Assembly: GCA_029851415.1 (NCBI GenBank)
Contig: CM056742.1
Location: 135,210,715 to 135,274,714, forward strand
Length of the DNA: 64,000 bases
From: Eretmocerus hayati
Taxonomy: Eukaryota; Arthropoda; Insecta; Hymenoptera; Aphelinidae
Reading direction: 5' to 3'
This document shows positions 33,625 through 44,629 of this stretch, piece after piece (position 1 is the first letter of the stretch; each line of letters begins with the position of its first letter). The position numbers and the translations under genes are program-made. Under the pieces are notes generated by a model, which was given only the letters and a program-made list of their open reading frames with translations, searched no databases and was not told the DNA's origin.

Positions 33625-35509
33625 AATAGTTCATGGTATTAATTATTACACGATTTGGTGCTAGTATTCTACTCTAAAATATTCGGCAGGACTCTAAACA
33701 AAATGTCTCAGCATCTATGAATGAAATTTTGGCGTAAAATTCCACTTACATGGAGTTTGAGTTCTCTACTTGGTCTGTTAGTCAGCAAGCTATGTCTTAA
33801 ACACCTTCATTTCAATTTTTCCCTCCATTTTGAGAGGCCGTTTGCTTTTTAGACAGCAAAAGAGAACTATCTTTGCATGGTGACTTCTGACTTCAAAAAC
33901 TTGAATACAGCTACCACCACGTAATATTTTATTTTTTTCTCAAATAAGTGAGAAGTAACAAAAGAGATCGGATCAAGCTCGGGATCGGGTCATACTGGCG
34001 AACGATTTCGTATTGATGACGAAGAATTTGAATCGTGATCGTGCGACCATGACAATTTTTCCGTTCCGGTAAATCGGTATACTAGAGGAGCGGGACGAAC
34101 CATACGTGGTGACTATTTCGTCATCCGCATTTCATTCGAGCATACGACTCTATCTTTATAACCGTTGCAACAGCCGATAGCACATCCTGCATCTCTATAT
34201 ATTATTGAGTGAAAGTGATGAGAAATGTGCCCGTATGATTCCTATCTGTCAATTCGATCGGTCTTTTTGACGTGTTTCACTCAAGGGGATTATTTCGATA
34301 CAGATATCGTATATGAATTGAGTGGAGGTATCTATCGATTGGAAAAATCGCAGCTCTCGCGAGTTGTTACGCTCCGGAAGCATACGATTCCCGAGTGACA
34401 GCCTAGCCATTGGTTTGACCGTCCGGTCGAATTGATTTCTCTTGCGTCGGCAAGTTTGCCTTTGAGTATCGACAATCTCTCAATAATGGAGGATTTGATC
34501 AGGAAAGAGTTGCTGAATGAATTTCATTGAACGATGATGGAATTCAACTGTCAAAATTGTGAATTTTTCTGACAGATGCCATGCCCAATCAAGAATAGCT
34601 TAATTTGGTGTAATCGCAATGAATGTGCAAAATCTCAAGTATTATGAGGTCAAATGCAGGAATTCGAGGAGTAAAAATTTTGGAGTAGAAAACCAAAAAC
34701 CATGCAACTGGAATGGTATGTGAGGCATTCATGTGGAATTGTGCTCGGAGGCAGTTTGCTCGACGAGGGAAGCGATTGAAAGAGTCATCGTGATCATCAA
34801 CAGTTTTCAGATTCTAAAAATAAGTACGTAATCTCTGTATGGAATGTCTAGAAACTTGGTTCATCGGTATCGAGCCGTTTTTTGGAATGATACAGATTTT
34901 GTTTAGACCGTAAGTGCAGATCGGAAGGGGGTGGTTGTATTTGCAAATGTGAAACACTAAGCACTATCAGTAATTTGGTTCTGGACACTATAACATAAGT
35001 GAGAACTATGTTGATATTGCGTAAATTCAAGAGTCAGAAATATGTACAGAAAACGACTTGAGAATTACAATTTCACTTACAGAGCATCGAGTCTGAGCTG
35101 TAGACTCGTCCAATGGATAAGCTTCATTTAAGATTAATCGACTCAAGATGAGGGGCATCTCTCATCTCTCCACTTACAATCAATTAATCTTATCAAGAGT
35201 CGTCCAAGTGATACTTGGGGTTCTAATTGATCGCTCTTTATTGATGAAGGGATAACGAGCTCCACTTTACGTCGTTTCAAAATTCATCAATCCAATCTCA
35301 GGCTCCATCTAGCCATTTTACTCCATCAAAAACTGCATGCATAATTAAAGGTATGCTGTAGAGTTCAATTTTTTTTGCATAACTCGGATATCGTTACAAT
35401 TGATTAAATTCAGTAGTATGACGGAGAGTACGCACAAGCAACTTGAATTTCAGCTCTTGAATGTTTATCAGCCAAACTAATGGCCTGGGTATATTCATAG
35501 CTACCTAGC
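33625..35509. other. Intergenic, nothing recognised
   Basis: About 1.9 kb without a supportable gene. Sequence near 33960-34450 is somewhat GC-richer and non-repetitive, without an open frame worth naming. Confidence 0.4.
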
Positions 35510-35526
35510 TCGTTCGTATTTTAATT

Positions 35527-36260
35527 TGAGCGCTACCGTTGCATATTTACACATTCTACAAATCCACGGATTTGGGTCAAGTGCCGAGCGTTGGTCTAAA
35601 AAGCTCTCGAAAACTCAGTGAATATTATCAACACCCCCTGCCCTTAGTCCACACATTTATTGCAAGCGCAAATGAAAAAGTTCAAATGGCATTTCTGCTT
35701 GTTTGTGAATATGCCATCGACTGAGAATTTCAATTCGTGATGATTGAGAGTTGGAGACCTTCAATATATTGAGTCCAATTATTTCCAGTTTCCAATCGAT
35801 CATTATTAACCATAATTTATGCTCTGAGTTTGATGATTTTTTATCTTATCCTATACTATCGGTTATCCTAGAGACTATGTTTGATGTCAGAGTTGATGAG
35901 ACCACAGCTCTTCAAAAGATTCTGATAGATATGATATGTAGTGGAAGAAACTCGTGTGAGACTGAGTTGATTATCCAAACGGTTCATCATTCCTTACGAT
36001 ATTCTCTACTTACATTTATTGGAATGTTGCCCGAAATTCAATACCAATATACTCATAGAAAATATCGCAGACCGATCCTACACACAGAATTGGAATTCTA
36101 TTCCAGGATTTCTAGTATAGCAGCTCAGGGACAAAAAGCTTTCTCAGACATGGCGGGCAAGAAGAGACGGAATGTTGACAAAAATCTCATACAAAATCGT
36201 GCACGTGGTCTTTTTTTGTCTTTTTTTCCTCTTATCAACGCATTTTCAATCTTTTTTCAA
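35527..36260 (+). pseudogene. Unrecognised gene relic, about 250 codons, one frameshift
   Basis: Two plus-strand frames join end to end. The first (35527-35724) ends in MAFLLVCEYAID. The second (35748 onwards) runs about 170 codons before entering the hairpin at 36261 and stopping at 36338. Neither uses an ATG at its first codon. The second is rich in predicted helical, hydrophobic segments (ALQKILIDMICSG, LRYSLLTFIGMLPEI) and then a basic stretch (KKRRNVDKN). Moving between frames needs a single shift near 35725-35750. The composition looks like a real protein and not noise. I recognise no family, signal peptide or catalytic motif. A decayed host, viral or transposon gene are all possible. 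Confidence 0.4.
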
Positions 36261-36298
36261 GGTTCGGAACCTATACAGTCTAAGGTAGGTTCCGAACC
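36261..36298. repeat. Perfect short hairpin GGTTCGGAACCTA/TAGGTTCCGAACC
   Basis: 13-bp arms around a 12-bp centre. The arms themselves contain the palindrome GGTTCGGAACC. It abuts the tRNA-like relic and interrupts the end of the preceding reading frame. Confidence 0.75.
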
Positions 36299-36337
36299 AC
36301 CGAAGCCACAGAGAAGCACTTATGATAATTCACATTA

Positions 36338-36406
36338 GTGCCGGACGAGATTCGAACCCCAGCTTCTACGTTGAAGGTGAGGACCTTATCCAAGAGGCCG
36401 TGGTGC
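36338..36406 (-). repeat. tRNA-like (SINE head) relic
   Basis: On the minus strand, TGGCCTCTTGGATAAGG-like sequence resembles a pol III A box and GGGGTTCGAATCTC matches the B box closely. The spacing is tRNA-like and the arm CTTC/GAAG could be an anticodon stem, but the acceptor stem does not pair properly. Best read as a tRNA-derived SINE head or tRNA pseudogene. Confidence 0.5.
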
Positions 36407-39289
36407 TTTCCTTCCTTTCTTGGTAACCAAATCACGAATCTTTGTTGAGCAAAATCGCAGTTGGTCCTACATTCAAATATTAGTAAGGAATGTGAAAATC
36501 CCGTTTGATTACATATATTTTTGATGGGATTGATGCTCACTTGACGAGCAAAAATAGCACAGTGGCTGATTCAACGTTTTTCGGGCAGATTTGAGAGGAG
36601 TGAACATGCAATTTATAGAGATTTTTGCCATAGAATAAGCTGGTGAAACCCACTCGAAATTCGTTTCATCATCTGCCCGTCAAGTTTTAGTTTAGATTGC
36701 GAAAAGATACTGTGATCTCCTAAAAGCCACCAATATTCGATATTTTGCGTAGTTTCCCAATCAATTGATCAGTGATCAGGTATTGTTTCTTTGCAGTCAG
36801 ATGGGACACCTTTCCGCATTTCTCGTCCACTGTTTCTTAGCTTGCTGAATATGATCATGACGGTGCCATGATCCGAAAACACACCTGGAACTTACCTCAA
36901 GCCTATTATGTGGGTTTCTGTTTTGTAAAATTCAGTGGTTTCTGAAGAACCACTAATGTCTCTCGCAATTGAAATAAAAATCTGGCTAGTGAGGACAAAA
37001 CTGAGCTCGAACTTGGACTCTACGTGGAATTTAACCGAAGCGTTATCCTGATCCCCGTATCCTGTTGTTTAATTCAATCTAAAACAGAACACGTTGCTGC
37101 CAGATAGGGGTCTGCTGAGGGTTCTCGCGCTATTCCTTCCGCACTTTGAAAACGATGCTAGATATCAAAAATTGGAGTTGACCACCTAATTCTATGAGAA
37201 ATTTCCTATGAAAATGTATAATTCCTCCCAGTCACCCCCTCCCCCCCTGGGGGCGTTGAATCAGCCACAGTGCTTTTCTCGGCCATCGGGTGATTATCAA
37301 TTCTAACCAAAATACACGTAATTGAATGGGATTTTTACATTCCTCACTCGCATTTCAATGTAGAATCAGCTACGATTTTGCTGGAAGAAGATTCATGATC
37401 TGGGTAACAAAACGAACAGGACCACGAGCGCATTTTCTATAATATTTTTAGTCAACCTCCCGGTTCGTCCTTCCCACCGTACAGACTTATTGAATACTTA
37501 CGATCGGTAAATGTATACAGCCCGTCACGGTAATTTTCGACCCGAGTTGTAGGACTCGATAAGGTGAGCGCAGAATCCTCATTGAAACCATTCGGTGACA
37601 GATCAAAATATCTCCATTTGGAATTCTTTTATGGGTTTAATTGACTCTAAAATAGTGCATTTCGATGCAAGAGTGGAAAAATTTTTGTTCGCGTTCATTT
37701 GACGGGTTTCCGGCCTGAGCCGTAGGCGAAGGTCAGAATCAACGGGAAAATGCGAAAAATGAGTTTTGCACTCGTGTATCGAACTCTGTTTGTCGATAAA
37801 TTGTGCGAGAAAGTGGAAAACCAATGTGGAAAAGACACATTTCTGCACAGCGTGTCGAAAAATATCATAACACAATCCATACTTATCGAGACGGCAGATA
37901 TGTACAGGGTAGAATCAAATAATCTTTGCGAATAAATCGCGATGTTGAACATCTTTGACTGCAACTGAACAGACATGACTGTATTTTTCAAAATGATTGT
38001 AGAAACACTTCACCGTAACAAATTTCCAATCTTTACACAATCAAATGAATGTGCTTGGATAGATTTGTGGCTTAACTCCTATGCAATTCTCTAAAATACC
38101 AGATTGCAACATTTTTCTACAACTCTAGGACGCATATTTATTGTCAAGATGTGGAACGATTCACCAAGTCTCGACGAATATTTCCTCTTGAATGAAGCAA
38201 TGAGGGCTCAATTTCGACAAATATCCGAAGAAGAAAAAATAGATATATATATATACATATATATATTTTATACTTCGAATGATGTAGCTAAGCTTGCTTA
38301 TTTTGTTCGTTCAACTCAACGCTACGATGCATTTCTATAACGACATATCTACATCTTGTCTCGCGCTAGTTTTGCAAGATCATAAGGATACACTTAGCGT
38401 GTGCTATACAAGAGTTGTCTGGGGGTCCCGCATGTTTCTTCCTCCGAGTCCTTCTTAAGCTTGCTCAACAAGCCATACACCCTTGCTTTTCATATAATAT
38501 GCGTACTAGCGTCATTGCCTCGCGCTGCTCGGCTTGTAAATGGTTCAGATAGGCGTATTGGCTCCTGGAAATGCTTGCAAATCGAATAAAATTAGTTTTC
38601 TAGAAGTAACACACTAATGCAATCACAGAACGTGTACCGAGTTAACTACAAAAAAAAAAATTCGAACGAACGTAAACGCAACTACGCCCTCAGAATTCCT
38701 CCGATCACCTTATAAAGATATGGAAGAATAGCTCAACCCACCATGTCTAAATTCTGAAGAAGCGTGAGTCTGATTGATTCAATTTAGAAGACCGTAATTT
38801 TTCAAAGAAAGGCGTAAGTTAAACGAGATTCAGAAGAGAAGCGTAATTACCGATGAAAAATTCTTCAAAAAATCCCCCTCGCCACAGAAATTTATTTTCA
38901 TGGGTTCCAACTATCAGAACATGTTCTTCTGTTTCCAAAATAAGTTCCTAAATATTAGTTACTCGATCCAGTTTAGATGGGGCAGCCAAAAAGGTCGATA
39001 CGATGGATCTTCCCTGATCTGAAATTGATGATTCTAGGGTCAAAATAACGAGATACGTATTAGTTTGTTTTGTCTAAAACTTATCTATACAAAAGATATG
39101 CGATTTTTCAGTTCATGAGCCGAACTTCGATTTTTGTTCCTTTCGGGTCAGTAAAACTTAATGAATCAGTGGAGTCTTAGAATTTCCTCGGAAACTCACT
39201 TTCATATGGTCATGTTGTATAAGATAAACAAGGAAGGATTGTTATAGGGCTAATATAAAATGACAATTTGTTGGAAATGAATTTGTTGG
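36407..39289. other. Gene-poor DNA
   Basis: No supportable gene. Contains a C-rich tract at 37232-37249 and a TA-rich microsatellite at 38226-38262, the source of the isoleucine/tyrosine run in the frame 38104-38340. Opposing frames at 37603-37991 are of chance quality. Confidence 0.45.
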
Positions 39290-39329
39290 AATGCCTGCCG
39301 TAGTCGTGCATACACTCGACCCGCGAACA

Positions 39330-39419
39330 CACGTGTGCCAGGAGGAGCAAGTTACACATGCAAAGGGGAGCGGAGGGGGAAAGTGCCTTCGACACACGTT
39401 TGCTCTCGCGCCGTCAGTT
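39330..39419 (+). promoter_or_regulatory. Promoter copy 1: CACGTG box and TCAGTT initiator
   Basis: E-box CACGTG at 39330-39335 and initiator TCAGTT at 39414-39419, 84 bp apart. The upstream part of the unit is shorter than in the other copies. Confidence 0.6.
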
Positions 39420-39610
39420 CCTCGCGTGCTCTCCTAGCGAGCACATCGATGCCCAGGCACTCGCACGGAATATAACAGCAGAGCAGCGGCAGTGGAGTGG
39501 AGAGCTGCGGGTGCTATACAAGGTTCAAGCAGCACCAATCTCTACCCATCCATTTAATCGAACACATCATAGTGAAATCAGAAGATGGCAGCCGAGGAAT
39601 TATGGCAAAA
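39414..39610 (+). pseudogene. First exon copy 1, start codon lost
   Basis: Aligns with the other three first exons and keeps the GTAAGT donor at 39611. The initiating ATG is ATA here, so the usual frame would begin IVKSEDGS. A downstream ATG (39584) would give only a few codons in another frame. The copy could still act as a non-coding first exon, with translation starting in a later exon. Confidence 0.6.
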
Positions 39611-40237
39611 GTAAGTACACCCAATAGTGCGCGTTGAGAATACTAATCATTCGAGTAGAAGCATTTTTGAAATCCGAAATAGTGATTAAGTCGTAATCTT
39701 TGAAGATATGAATGATACACAATTCAATCAGTCCGTGAAGTCTATGAACGGAAATTAGATCAGTACAATTACAGATATTCATATCATTCTAGAAGTACCA
39801 AGCTAGGAAAAATAGAAATTCAACTCATGCGTGATTTTGGGGAGATGAAAAGGAATAAGATGAATTTATCACGAAAATTTCTAAAGATCGAAAATTAAAT
39901 TTTTGCGCAATTTCGAGAGGATGGAAATAAAAAAATTGATTCTCCATCAAGAATTTGCCGAAAAAATTATATTTTTTGCGCGACTTTGGGAAGATCAAGA
40001 TGAAGAAATGGATTTTTCTTCAAAAATTTACAGAAAAAAAAAATTATATATCTTGCGCGATTTTAGGAAGATGAAAATATTAAAAATGATTTTTCCATCG
40101 AATTTTTCCTGAAAATTTTTTTGTAACTCTCAACTTGCGGCATATGTAGTCACGCTACCGGAGGAGAGAGAGTAGAGTCTATCGGTTCGCGCGTGCCCTT
40201 GCCTGCCGCAGTCGTGCATACACTCCGCGCGCGAACA

Positions 40238-40328
40238 CACGTGTGCCAGGAGAAGCAAGTTACACCTGCGAAGAGGAGCGGAGGGGGAAACGCGCCTCTG
40301 ACGCACGTTTGCTCTCGCGCCGTCAGTT
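40238..40328 (+). promoter_or_regulatory. Promoter copy 2: CACGTG box and TCAGTT initiator
   Basis: E-box at 40238-40243 and initiator TCAGTT at 40323-40328, 85 bp apart. No TATA box is seen. The region is GC- and CpG-rich compared with its surroundings. Confidence 0.65.
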
Positions 40329-40477
40329 CTTCGCGTGCTCTCTTAGCGAGCACATCGAAGCCCAGGCACTCGAACGGGATACAACAGCGGAGCAGCGTCA
40401 GTGGAGTGGGGAGCTGCGGGTGGTGTACAAGACTCAAGCAGCACCAATCTCTACGCATCCCTTCAATCACACACATC

Positions 40478-40519
40478 ATGGTGAAATCAGAAGATGGCAG
40501 TCAAGCAGTTCTAGCAAAA
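40478..40519 (+). CDS. First coding exon copy 2 (MVKSEDGSQAVLAK)
   Basis: Fourteen codons from an ATG preceded by CACACATC, about 155 nt after the initiator. The exon ends exactly at a codon boundary, followed by the strong donor GTAAGTAC. The identical peptide is encoded by copy 3 with a synonymous CTA/TTA difference, and a close variant by copy 4, which supports coding. It would supply the N terminus of a larger protein whose later exons I cannot place. Minus-strand frames over this region are shadows. Confidence 0.6.
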
Positions 40520-41219
40520 GTAAGTACACCCAATAGTGCGCGTTGAGAATACTAATCATTCGAGTAGAAGCATTTTTGAAATCCGAAATAGTGATTAAGT
40601 CGTAATCTTTGAAGATCTGAATGATACACTATTCAATCAGTCCGTGAAGTCCATGAACGGAAATTAGATCAGTACAATTACAGATTTTTATATCATCCTA
40701 GAAGTACCAAGCTAGGAAAAATAAAAATTCGACTCATGCGTGATTTTGGGGAGATGAGAAGGAATAAGATGAATTTATCACGAAAATTTCTAGAGATCGA
40801 AAATTAAATTTTTGCGCAATTTCAAGTGGATGAGAATAAAAACAATGGATCTTCTATCGAAGATTGAAAAAAAAACTCTCTTGCGCGCGCGATTTCGAGA
40901 GGATGGAAATGAAAAAATAGATTCTCCATCAAGAATTTGCCGAAAAAAATTATATTTTTTGCGCGACTTTGGGAAGATGAAGATAAAAAAATGGATTTTT
41001 CTTCAAAAATTTACAGAAAAAAAAATTATATTTCTTGCGCGATTTTAGGAGGATGAAAATATAAAAAATGATTTTTCCATCGAATTTTTCCTGAAAGTTT
41101 TTTTGTAACTCTCAACTTGCGGCATATGTAGTCACGCTAGCGAAGGAGAGAGAGGAGAGTCTATCGGTTCGCGCGTGCCCTTGCCTGCCGCAGTCGTGCA
41201 TACATTCCGCGCGCGAACA

Positions 41220-41310
41220 CACGTGTGCCAGGAGAAGCAAGTTACACATGCAAAGAGGAGCGGAGGGAGAAAGGCGCCTCTGATGCACGTTTGCTCTCGC
41301 GCCGTCAGTT
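41220..41310 (+). promoter_or_regulatory. Promoter copy 3: CACGTG box and TCAGTT initiator
   Basis: E-box at 41220-41225 and initiator at 41305-41310, again 85 bp apart. Confidence 0.65.
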
Positions 41311-41459
41311 CCTCGCGTGCTCTCCTAGCGAGCACATCGAAGCCCAGGCACTCGAACGGGATACAACAGCGGAGCAGCGTCAGTGGAGTGGGGAGCTGCG
41401 GGTGGTGTACAAGACTCAAGCAGCACCAATCTCTACGCATCCCTTCAATCACACACATC

Positions 41460-41501
41460 ATGGTGAAATCAGAAGATGGCAGTCAAGCAGTTTTAGCAAA
41501 A
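41460..41501 (+). CDS. First coding exon copy 3 (MVKSEDGSQAVLAK)
   Basis: Same 14-residue peptide as copy 2, with TTA in place of CTA for leucine. Donor GTAAGT at 41502. Phase 0. Alternative use of this exon and copy 2 would give identical proteins, so the array would diversify regulation and not protein sequence. Confidence 0.6.
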
Positions 41502-42202
41502 GTAAGTACACCCAATAGTGCGCGTTGAGAATACTAATCATTCGAGTAGAAGCATTTTTGAAATCCGAAATAGTGATTAAGTCGTAATCTTTGAAGATCT
41601 GAATGATACAAAATTCAATCAGTCCGTGAAGTCCATGAACGGAAATTAGATCAGTACAATTACAGATTTTTATTTCATCCTAGAAGTACCAAGCTAGGAA
41701 AAATAAAAATTCAACTCATGCGTGATTTTGGGGAGATGAGAAGGAATAAGATGAATTTATCACGAAAATTTCTAGAGATCGAAAATTAAATTTCTGCGCA
41801 ATTCCAAGTGGATGAGAATAAAAAAAATGGATTTTCTATCGAAGATCAAAAAAAAAAACTTTCTTGCGCGCGCGATTTCGAGAGGATGGAAATAAAAAAA
41901 TTGATTCTCCATCAAGAATTTGCCGAAAAAAATTATATTTTTTGCGCGACTTTGGGAAGATGAAGATAGAAAAATGGATTTTTCTTCAAAAATTTACAGA
42001 AAAAAAAATTATATTTCTTGCGCGATTTTAGGAGGATGAAAATATAAAAAATGATTTTTCCATCGAATTTTCCCTGAAAGTTTTTTTGTAACTCTCAACT
42101 TGCGGCATATGTAGTCACGCTAGCGAAGGAGAGAGAGGAGAGTCTATCGGTTCGCGCGTGCCCTTGCCTCCCGCAGTCGTGCATACATTCCGCGCGCGAA
42201 CA

Positions 42203-42293
42203 CACGTGTGCCAGGAGAAGCAAGTTACACATGCAAAGAAGAGCGGAGGGGGAAAGGCGCCTCTGACGCACGTTTGCTCTCGCGCCGTCAGTT
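42203..42293 (+). promoter_or_regulatory. Promoter copy 4: CACGTG box and TCAGTT initiator
   Basis: E-box at 42203-42208 and initiator at 42288-42293, 85 bp apart. Confidence 0.65.
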
Positions 42294-42444
42294 CCTCGCG
42301 TGCTCTCCTAGCGAGCACATCGAAGCCCAGGCACTCGAACGGAATACAACAGCAAAGCAGCGGCAGTGGAGTGGTGAGCTGAGCGTGCTGTATAAGGCTC
42401 ACGTGGCATCAATCTACAGGCACTGCCCCATCAGGCGAATCACA

Positions 42445-42483
42445 ATGAAATCGGAAGATGGCAGCCAAGCAATTATAGCAAGG
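42445..42483 (+). CDS. First coding exon copy 4 (MKSEDGSQAIIAR)
   Basis: Thirteen codons from an ATG, one valine codon shorter than copies 2 and 3. The differences VL to II and K to R are conservative, and other codons differ synonymously (TCG for TCA, AGC for AGT). It ends in AGG followed by a GTGAGT donor, still phase 0. The leader upstream has diverged more than the peptide, which is what purifying selection on the peptide would give. It is the most downstream copy, so probably nearest to the next exon. Confidence 0.6.
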
Positions 42484-42907
42484 GTGAGTACTCCTGACAC
42501 TACAATTCCATAATTTGATCATCCTAGTTAGAGAAGCTTTGAAATTTACCATCAAATTCGAGTCATAGTTCACAATATTAGCATAGGATTAATGATTTCG
42601 AATCATACGCAGCCTAGAAAAGATATACAGATGATTCATTCTGGTTCAATAATCCCGCGCAATCCAGAATGAACAAAATCTCAGTAACAAATTTCCTCTT
42701 GGATTGTTGCGCGATTTGAGAGGTTTAAATTAAGAAAAATTCTTTCCCTCATTCATTTCCGTGGTATTTTTTTCAAATCCCCGTTTCGCACTACATATAA
42801 CGGTGCACATTTCAGTAAATAACAACAGATGAATCTGCTCATTTTTTAAATGAGCCAAACTTGATTCCTAGAAAAGTTTGAAATGGAATCTAATCTTATT
42901 CACAGAC

Positions 42908-43246
42908 CAATACCCACCAGAAAGTAGACCGTGGACAAATTGACACCAGTGCCGATTTCAAGCATTTAGAGTTATCTTGGAGAGGGACACTGGAGATCTG
43001 AAGGATAAAAACACGTATCGCGGTGGCAGAATTAAGAAGAATTTTGAAGAACAACGATGGAAAAACAGTAAAGTGGAATGCGACGAATTCACCCAATGTT
43101 CATATGTGAGTGCTACTGTATTAACAGATGATAAAACTTGGAAATTCAAGCTAAAAATATGTGAATTCTACAAATTGAATCACAATTTTTCAAACAACGT
43201 ATTCGGATTGTACTTCAGCTTTTTCTATCTTCTCGTGAAGGTATAA
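42908..43246 (+). CDS. Unrecognised ORF, possible second exon
   Basis: An open frame from a stop at 42941 to TAA at 43244, containing NFEEQRWKNSKVECDEF and ending in a short hydrophobic run (FGLYFSFFYLLVKV). An AG at 42948-42949 would join it in phase with the first exons at 40519, 41501 or 42483. However, the pyrimidine tract there is poor and the better acceptor TTATTCACAG at 42905 leads into a frame that closes after 31 codons. I cannot confirm that it belongs to the tandem first exons. Confidence 0.2.
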
Positions 43247-43384
43247 AATCATTCATATCATGCATTCACTAGATGAAACTTTCAAGGATGATTTGATAAT
43301 TTTAGGATACCCTCAAAAGCTTTTCACATGAAAAAATATCAATGTATTCCTATCATACACACACAAATGAATCTCACAACAACA

Positions 43385-43710
43385 CCAGTCCTTCCACATT
43401 CCAAAGAGCAATTCCTACATTGCCAGTTGCAACATTTTCGTACAATGCCATGGCTCATATAGAGATCGAGACTATCATCTCTGAGATCGACAGACTACGA
43501 AATCATGTTGCCAAGCTACCGCAATTGTAGGGTCTTGTCTCGGAAGAATGTTGAAAAAAACAACAAAACACTAACGCCACTCTTCAAAAGCAAGTTGCTG
43601 GATTTCCTCTCATCTGAGCATCGCTCTGGCCCGACACTGGTAAACCAGAAAGACGTTTCAGTCTCATCTGATCATGTCTCCTTCAATTTTTGCGAAGAAG
43701 AGTTACATTT
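43385..43710 (+). repeat. Segmental duplication, copy A
   Basis: A 325-bp segment, nearly identical to 44944-45255. It carries a short frame ending IDRLRNHVAKLPQL-stop and, in another register, a frame reading SKLLDFLSSEHRSGPTLVNQ through to 43777. The differences between copies are mostly non-synonymous in both registers, so I do not claim coding. Confidence 0.85.
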
Positions 43711-44181
43711 CCACAATATCAAAAAACACTATCACATTGATACTCGACATGAATTGGAAATCATGAAACAGGAATGATGAATTAGTATGTTGATATTTTC
43801 AACAATTTGTTAAACAGCAAAATATCGCCAATAGAAAAATATATTTCAATCTAATCGAAGAAGTCCTTGGAAGTTCCATCTACTCATGTAGTAATCTTTC
43901 CATTCGTTCCATCAGATGTAATCAAACTTTATCGACGGCCGAGAAAGCTTCTCTTTCCGACCCACTACAATGATTATGTTAATACAGATGTAATTCATCG
44001 ACTAAAACATAGCAGATCTCCAAATTACCAACACTTACCATAAATTTCTCGAAATGATATGAAACCCACCACTGTTCAACCATTAGATGGTTTCCGTTGT
44101 ATGTAAGGTTTTCACATTTAACTTATAACAGAACATAATGTGTTAATATTTAGATCTGAATATTTCGATAACGAAATCAGC

Positions 44182-44204
44182 TGGTTGGACATATGTCCCC
44201 AACC
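44182..44204 (+). ncRNA. Hairpin TGGTTGG...CCAACCA, copy 1
   Basis: Seven-bp stem around ACATATGTCC. First of three related hairpins within 450 bp, each followed about 10 nt later by a pyrimidine-rich phrase ending CTAAC or CTAG. Confidence 0.35.
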
Positions 44205-44467
44205 ATCTATTCGTATTTATTCACTCTCTCTAACAATAAAATGAATCTATAGTGTCTTATATCGATATATATAAGAAATCTTCAATTTCGGAAAATTGGT
44301 TGTCATTTGATTCCAAAAGGGTTGATATGTTTCCGATTATGAAGATATTTAGATGAAATCTACAATATTATCAATTCGATTCCATTCTCTGTAAATGATG
44401 TTTATCGTAACCGTAAACTCGATGTGTCAGTGTTTGAATGCCATAGAAATGAATAAAAAAAATCATA

Positions 44468-44491
44468 TGGTTGAGGGTATGTCCTCAACCA
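44468..44491 (+). ncRNA. Hairpin TGGTTGAGG...CCTCAACCA, copy 2
   Basis: Nine-bp stem. Compared with copy 3, one A-T pair replaces a G-C pair on both sides of the stem (GAGG/CCTC against GGGG/CCCC), a compensatory change. Confidence 0.4.
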
Positions 44492-44605
44492 TCCCTCGTG
44501 TCTATTTACTCCCCCTAACGAAATCATTCGAAGATAGCATATATATATTATTTGTATCAAGATGAATCAATATTAGAATCTCATTCTTTGAATAAAATAA
44601 TCACA

Positions 44606-44629
44606 TGGTTGGGGGTTTGTCCCCAACCA
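44606..44629 (+). ncRNA. Hairpin TGGTTGGGG...CCCCAACCA, copy 3
   Basis: Nine-bp stem with the G-C version of the covarying pair. It is followed by CTCCTCGTGTCCATTCA, parallel to CCCTCGTGTCTATTTACT after copy 2. Confidence 0.4.

Larger units (their letters stand above)
39290..42520 (+). repeat. Four tandem copies of a promoter/first-exon unit (about 982 bp)
   Basis: The unit contains a GC-rich promoter and exon followed by an AT-rich intron segment. It is present complete in three copies and as the 5'-shortened copy 1. Initiator-to-initiator distances are 909, 982 and 983 bp. Intron parts contain 3-4 internal sub-repeats of the form TTGCGCGATTT-N-GAAGATGAAAATA. Copies 2 and 3 are nearly identical. 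Copies 1 and 4 are more diverged at their outer edges, as expected of an array grown by unequal exchange. Confidence 0.95.

Noticed and set aside
36338..36406. Functional tRNA gene
   Set aside because: Good B box, but the acceptor and T stems do not pair properly, so it is listed as a SINE head or tRNA relic.
40150..42402. Minus-strand ORFs of 95-109 codons repeated three times and overlapping plus-strand ORFs of about 97-117 codons
   Set aside because: They are shadows of the GC-rich promoter/exon unit. The splice donor and synonymous differences support only the short plus-strand first exons.
43600..43690. Hammerhead-ribozyme-like pattern on the minus strand of the 93-bp core (CAGATGAGACTGAAACGTC)
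   Set aside because: It resembles CUGAUGA...GAAA...GUC, but the invariant U after the first C is A and there is no room for stem II. I regard it as coincidence.
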